A DNA stretch of 64,000 nucleotides from Beverwykella pulmonaria (lineage: Eukaryota; Ascomycota; Dothideomycetes; Pleosporales; Melanommataceae): contig BCHH01000004.1 in the NCBI GenBank assembly GCA_001599595.1, forward strand, positions 1,691,203 to 1,755,202, given 5' to 3'. This document shows positions 62,631-64,000 of the stretch, piece by piece. The position numbers were made by a program, and so were the translations under genes. The stretch's first letter is position 1, and the number at the start of each line of letters is the position of its first letter. The notes under the pieces were generated by a model. That model was given only the letters and a program-made list of their open reading frames with translations, was not told the origin of the DNA and did not search any database.

Positions 62631-63299
62631 ATGCGGATATCTTCGAAGCATATTATGTTCTCTGTTTTTCTTGTGATACTGGCTGGGTTAGCGGGTATAG
62701 TGAATGGAGAAGGCCGTGTTAATTTGGTCCCACAAGGCAAGTTTTCTTGTTCCCGTCCTGTGACTAGGAGTTATTCATCAGGGTTCAGTCGACCACGCAC
62801 CTATATGACGCTGATTTTCGCCTATACAGACACTCCTTCTTCTCGTCAGCGGTTCTCTGCGACGATCTCGACGTCCTATACCCTTTTCACTTCTACTGTC
62901 GCAGCTTCCAGACCTGTATTCTTAATTGCGCCATCGCCTTCCTCACTTTCGACTCCAGTGGCTGTTTCCACACCCATTCCCACAAGAATTACTCCTCCTG
63001 CAACTCCGAATCCGATGTCGCCCACGAAATCTCACACGCATTACATTGCGCGAAGCGTTGGCGTCGGTCTTGGCGTGACGGTATCTTGCCTTCTTATTGT
63101 GGTAGTGGTGATTTTGAGAGTGAGGAGGAGACAAGCGCGGCAAATAGTCGAGGCGGTGGATCCGAGAATTATCGCGAGAGCAAAAAAGCGGAAGGCTGCG
63201 AGAGATGGGATGAGGGAGGTTAAGGGGAAAGATCTCGCACTGGGGGGGAGGAAGAAGGAAAGAAAGGATGGGGTTGTGAAGGCGGATTTAGAAATATGA
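62631..63299 (+). CDS. Single-pass Ser/Thr-rich membrane protein with probable GC-AG intron
   Basis: Unspliced this frame gives 222 aa. An in-frame 93-nt segment (62737-62829) has AAG|GCAAGT, the strong GC-donor consensus, a GCTGAT branch and CTATACAG acceptor. Removing it leaves 191 aa. The start may be ATG 62631 or 62655; the latter gives a standard signal peptide (MFSVFLVILAGLAGIVNG). After the signal come about 90 Ser/Thr/Pro-rich residues, probably O-mannosylated, then one transmembrane helix (GVTVSCLLIVVVVILRV) and a basic cytosolic tail rich in Lys/Arg. This layout resembles Mid2/WSC-type cell-wall sensors, but no cysteine-rich domain is present. Function unknown. Confidence 0.6.
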   Translation: MRISSKHIMFSVFLVILAGLAGIVNGEGRVNLVPQGKFSCSRPVTRSYSSGFSRPRTYMTLIFAYTDTPSSRQRFSATISTSYTLFTSTVAASRPVFLIAPSPSSLSTPVAVSTPIPTRITPPATPNPMSPTKSHTHYIARSVGVGLGVTVSCLLIVVVVILRVRRRQARQIVEAVDPRIIARAKKRKAARDGMREVKGKDLALGGRKKERKDGVVKADLEI

Positions 63300-63421
63300 A
63301 AGAGGATCTGAGGTGTGCAGTTATTTTGATTGCGTGTTTATTGAAATTTGGGTATGTAATGGAACGATGGTTTCTACGGGATAAGTTTTGAACGACACAT
63401 TTCAAATTTCCCCATCTAAGA

Positions 63422-63847
63422 TACAGTACTAGGACAAAAGTCTTGTCCCAGCAGGGGTAAGCGAGCCCCGCGGAACATTTACACCCTCAGTTCAACTTCT
63501 CATAGCTAGCCCCCCAGCGATTGTGAAGTTATTATTAATAGCTTGTTTTAATTGAAAGGCTTTAATATTTTGTCTGGTAGCCATGCGCTTTACGTAGAGC
63601 GCGTAGCTGTCGCGGCATTGAGAGGATAAGCTTCTTAATTAATAAACTAGGGATAGCCTGCCATGCCTCCTTCAAACCCTCGCAGAATCAATCCCAGTCT
63701 TCTGCTAATTCCCCAATTGTGTCAAATTTAGGGTGTAGCTAGTGTAGCTTCCTCTTCAAGGCCCACTATAGGTGCTTAATAGGATTGAGGTCTGGTGAAT
63801 AGGGCAGAAAGTTAACAACATTTATATGATTTCTGCGTAGCCATTCC
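63422..63847 (-). mobile_element. Tc1/mariner transposon remnant, RIP-damaged
   Basis: Reading the minus strand from 63847 gives the C-terminal part of a Tc1/mariner transposase: EWLRRNHINVVNF, LPYSPDLNPIKHL, WALKRKLH, EAWQAIPSLLIKK and SMPRQLRALRKAHGY, ending at TAA. Two TAG and one TGA codons interrupt it, each explainable by C-to-T or G-to-A change. The outer end (TA then CAGTACTAGGACAAAAGTC, 63422 onward) looks like a Tc1 terminal repeat with a TA target. The N-terminal half is missing: at 63848 the sequence switches abruptly. Confidence 0.82.
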
Positions 63848-64000
63848 TGTTAAGGGCTGGGCCCTGGTTATGTGGATCCTTCGGCTCGCCTCGTGTTATA
63901 CGAGGTGAACACTTACTGGGTCCGGTCCGTACTAAGGCGGTGCGTAAGCGTAGGTGTCGTAGGATTATTCTGTGAGGTTCGAAGACGATGATATAAGACA
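63848..64000. mobile_element. Possible start of an LTR or other repeat inserted in the Tc1 remnant
   Basis: At 63848 the transposase frame is lost and sequence beginning TGTTAAGGGCTGGGCCC takes over, with a hairpin CCTCGT...ACGAGG at about 63898-63914. TGTTA is a common LTR start. The other end and any target duplication lie outside the window, so this is only a hypothesis. Confidence 0.35.

Noticed and set aside
63898..63914. Hairpin CCTCGT...ACGAGG considered as part of a tRNA
   Set aside because: No T-loop, anticodon arm or acceptor pairing could be built around it.

Overview
The window reads as a piece of a filamentous ascomycete (Pezizomycotina) genome. Almost every gene carries short introns of about 45-110 nt, with GTAWGT-type donors, CTGAC/CTAAC-type branch sites and TAG/CAG acceptors. 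The protein families are typical of that group: a Zn2Cys6 regulator, a HeLo-domain protein, NRPS-like and GMC enzymes, and a small secreted cysteine-rich protein. The transposons show the C-to-T/G-to-A nonsense pattern expected from repeat-induced point mutation (RIP). The class cannot be fixed from sequence alone; Leotiomycetes or Dothideomycetes are guesses.

Layout. 1-12 kb: the 3' end of a lectin-like gene, a membrane-protein gene, a 173-bp TA-flanked MITE, a RIP-damaged 2.3-kb pogo/Fot1-type transposon, and a broken GMC oxidoreductase gene. 12-24 kb: a HeLo protein, a small secreted six-cysteine protein, a Baeyer-Villiger-type monooxygenase gene with two in-frame stops, an M50-like membrane peptidase and an IroE-like esterase. 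25-40 kb: a nested LTR insertion, a fungal transcription-factor-like gene, an unusual fusion of an adenylation domain with a ferric-reductase-like membrane oxidoreductase, a divergent enoyl-CoA hydratase, a 161-bp solo LTR and a decayed membrane gene. 40-50 kb: a sugar-porter MFS, a second and intact GMC oxidoreductase, and a divergent NCS1 permease. 52-62 kb: a compact set resembling a ring-compound catabolic cluster, with aldehyde dehydrogenase, maleate-isomerase/Asp-Glu-racemase-like protein, Zn2Cys6 regulator, ACMSD/isoorotate-decarboxylase-like amidohydrolase and salicylate-hydroxylase-like FAD monooxygenase. The window ends in a RIP-damaged Tc1/mariner remnant that seems interrupted by another repeat.

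How the genes may work together is inference. The 52-62 kb set fits hydroxylation, decarboxylation, aldehyde oxidation and isomerisation of an aromatic or heteroaromatic substrate under a local regulator. The 30-36 kb pair (adenylating membrane reductase plus enoyl-CoA hydratase, divergent from a shared 960-bp region) looks like a small activation/reduction unit for an unknown carboxylic acid. Gene models were built by hand: in each intact spliced model the exons sum to a multiple of three with canonical splice sites (one GC-AG exception), which is good internal support, but no database comparison was possible.
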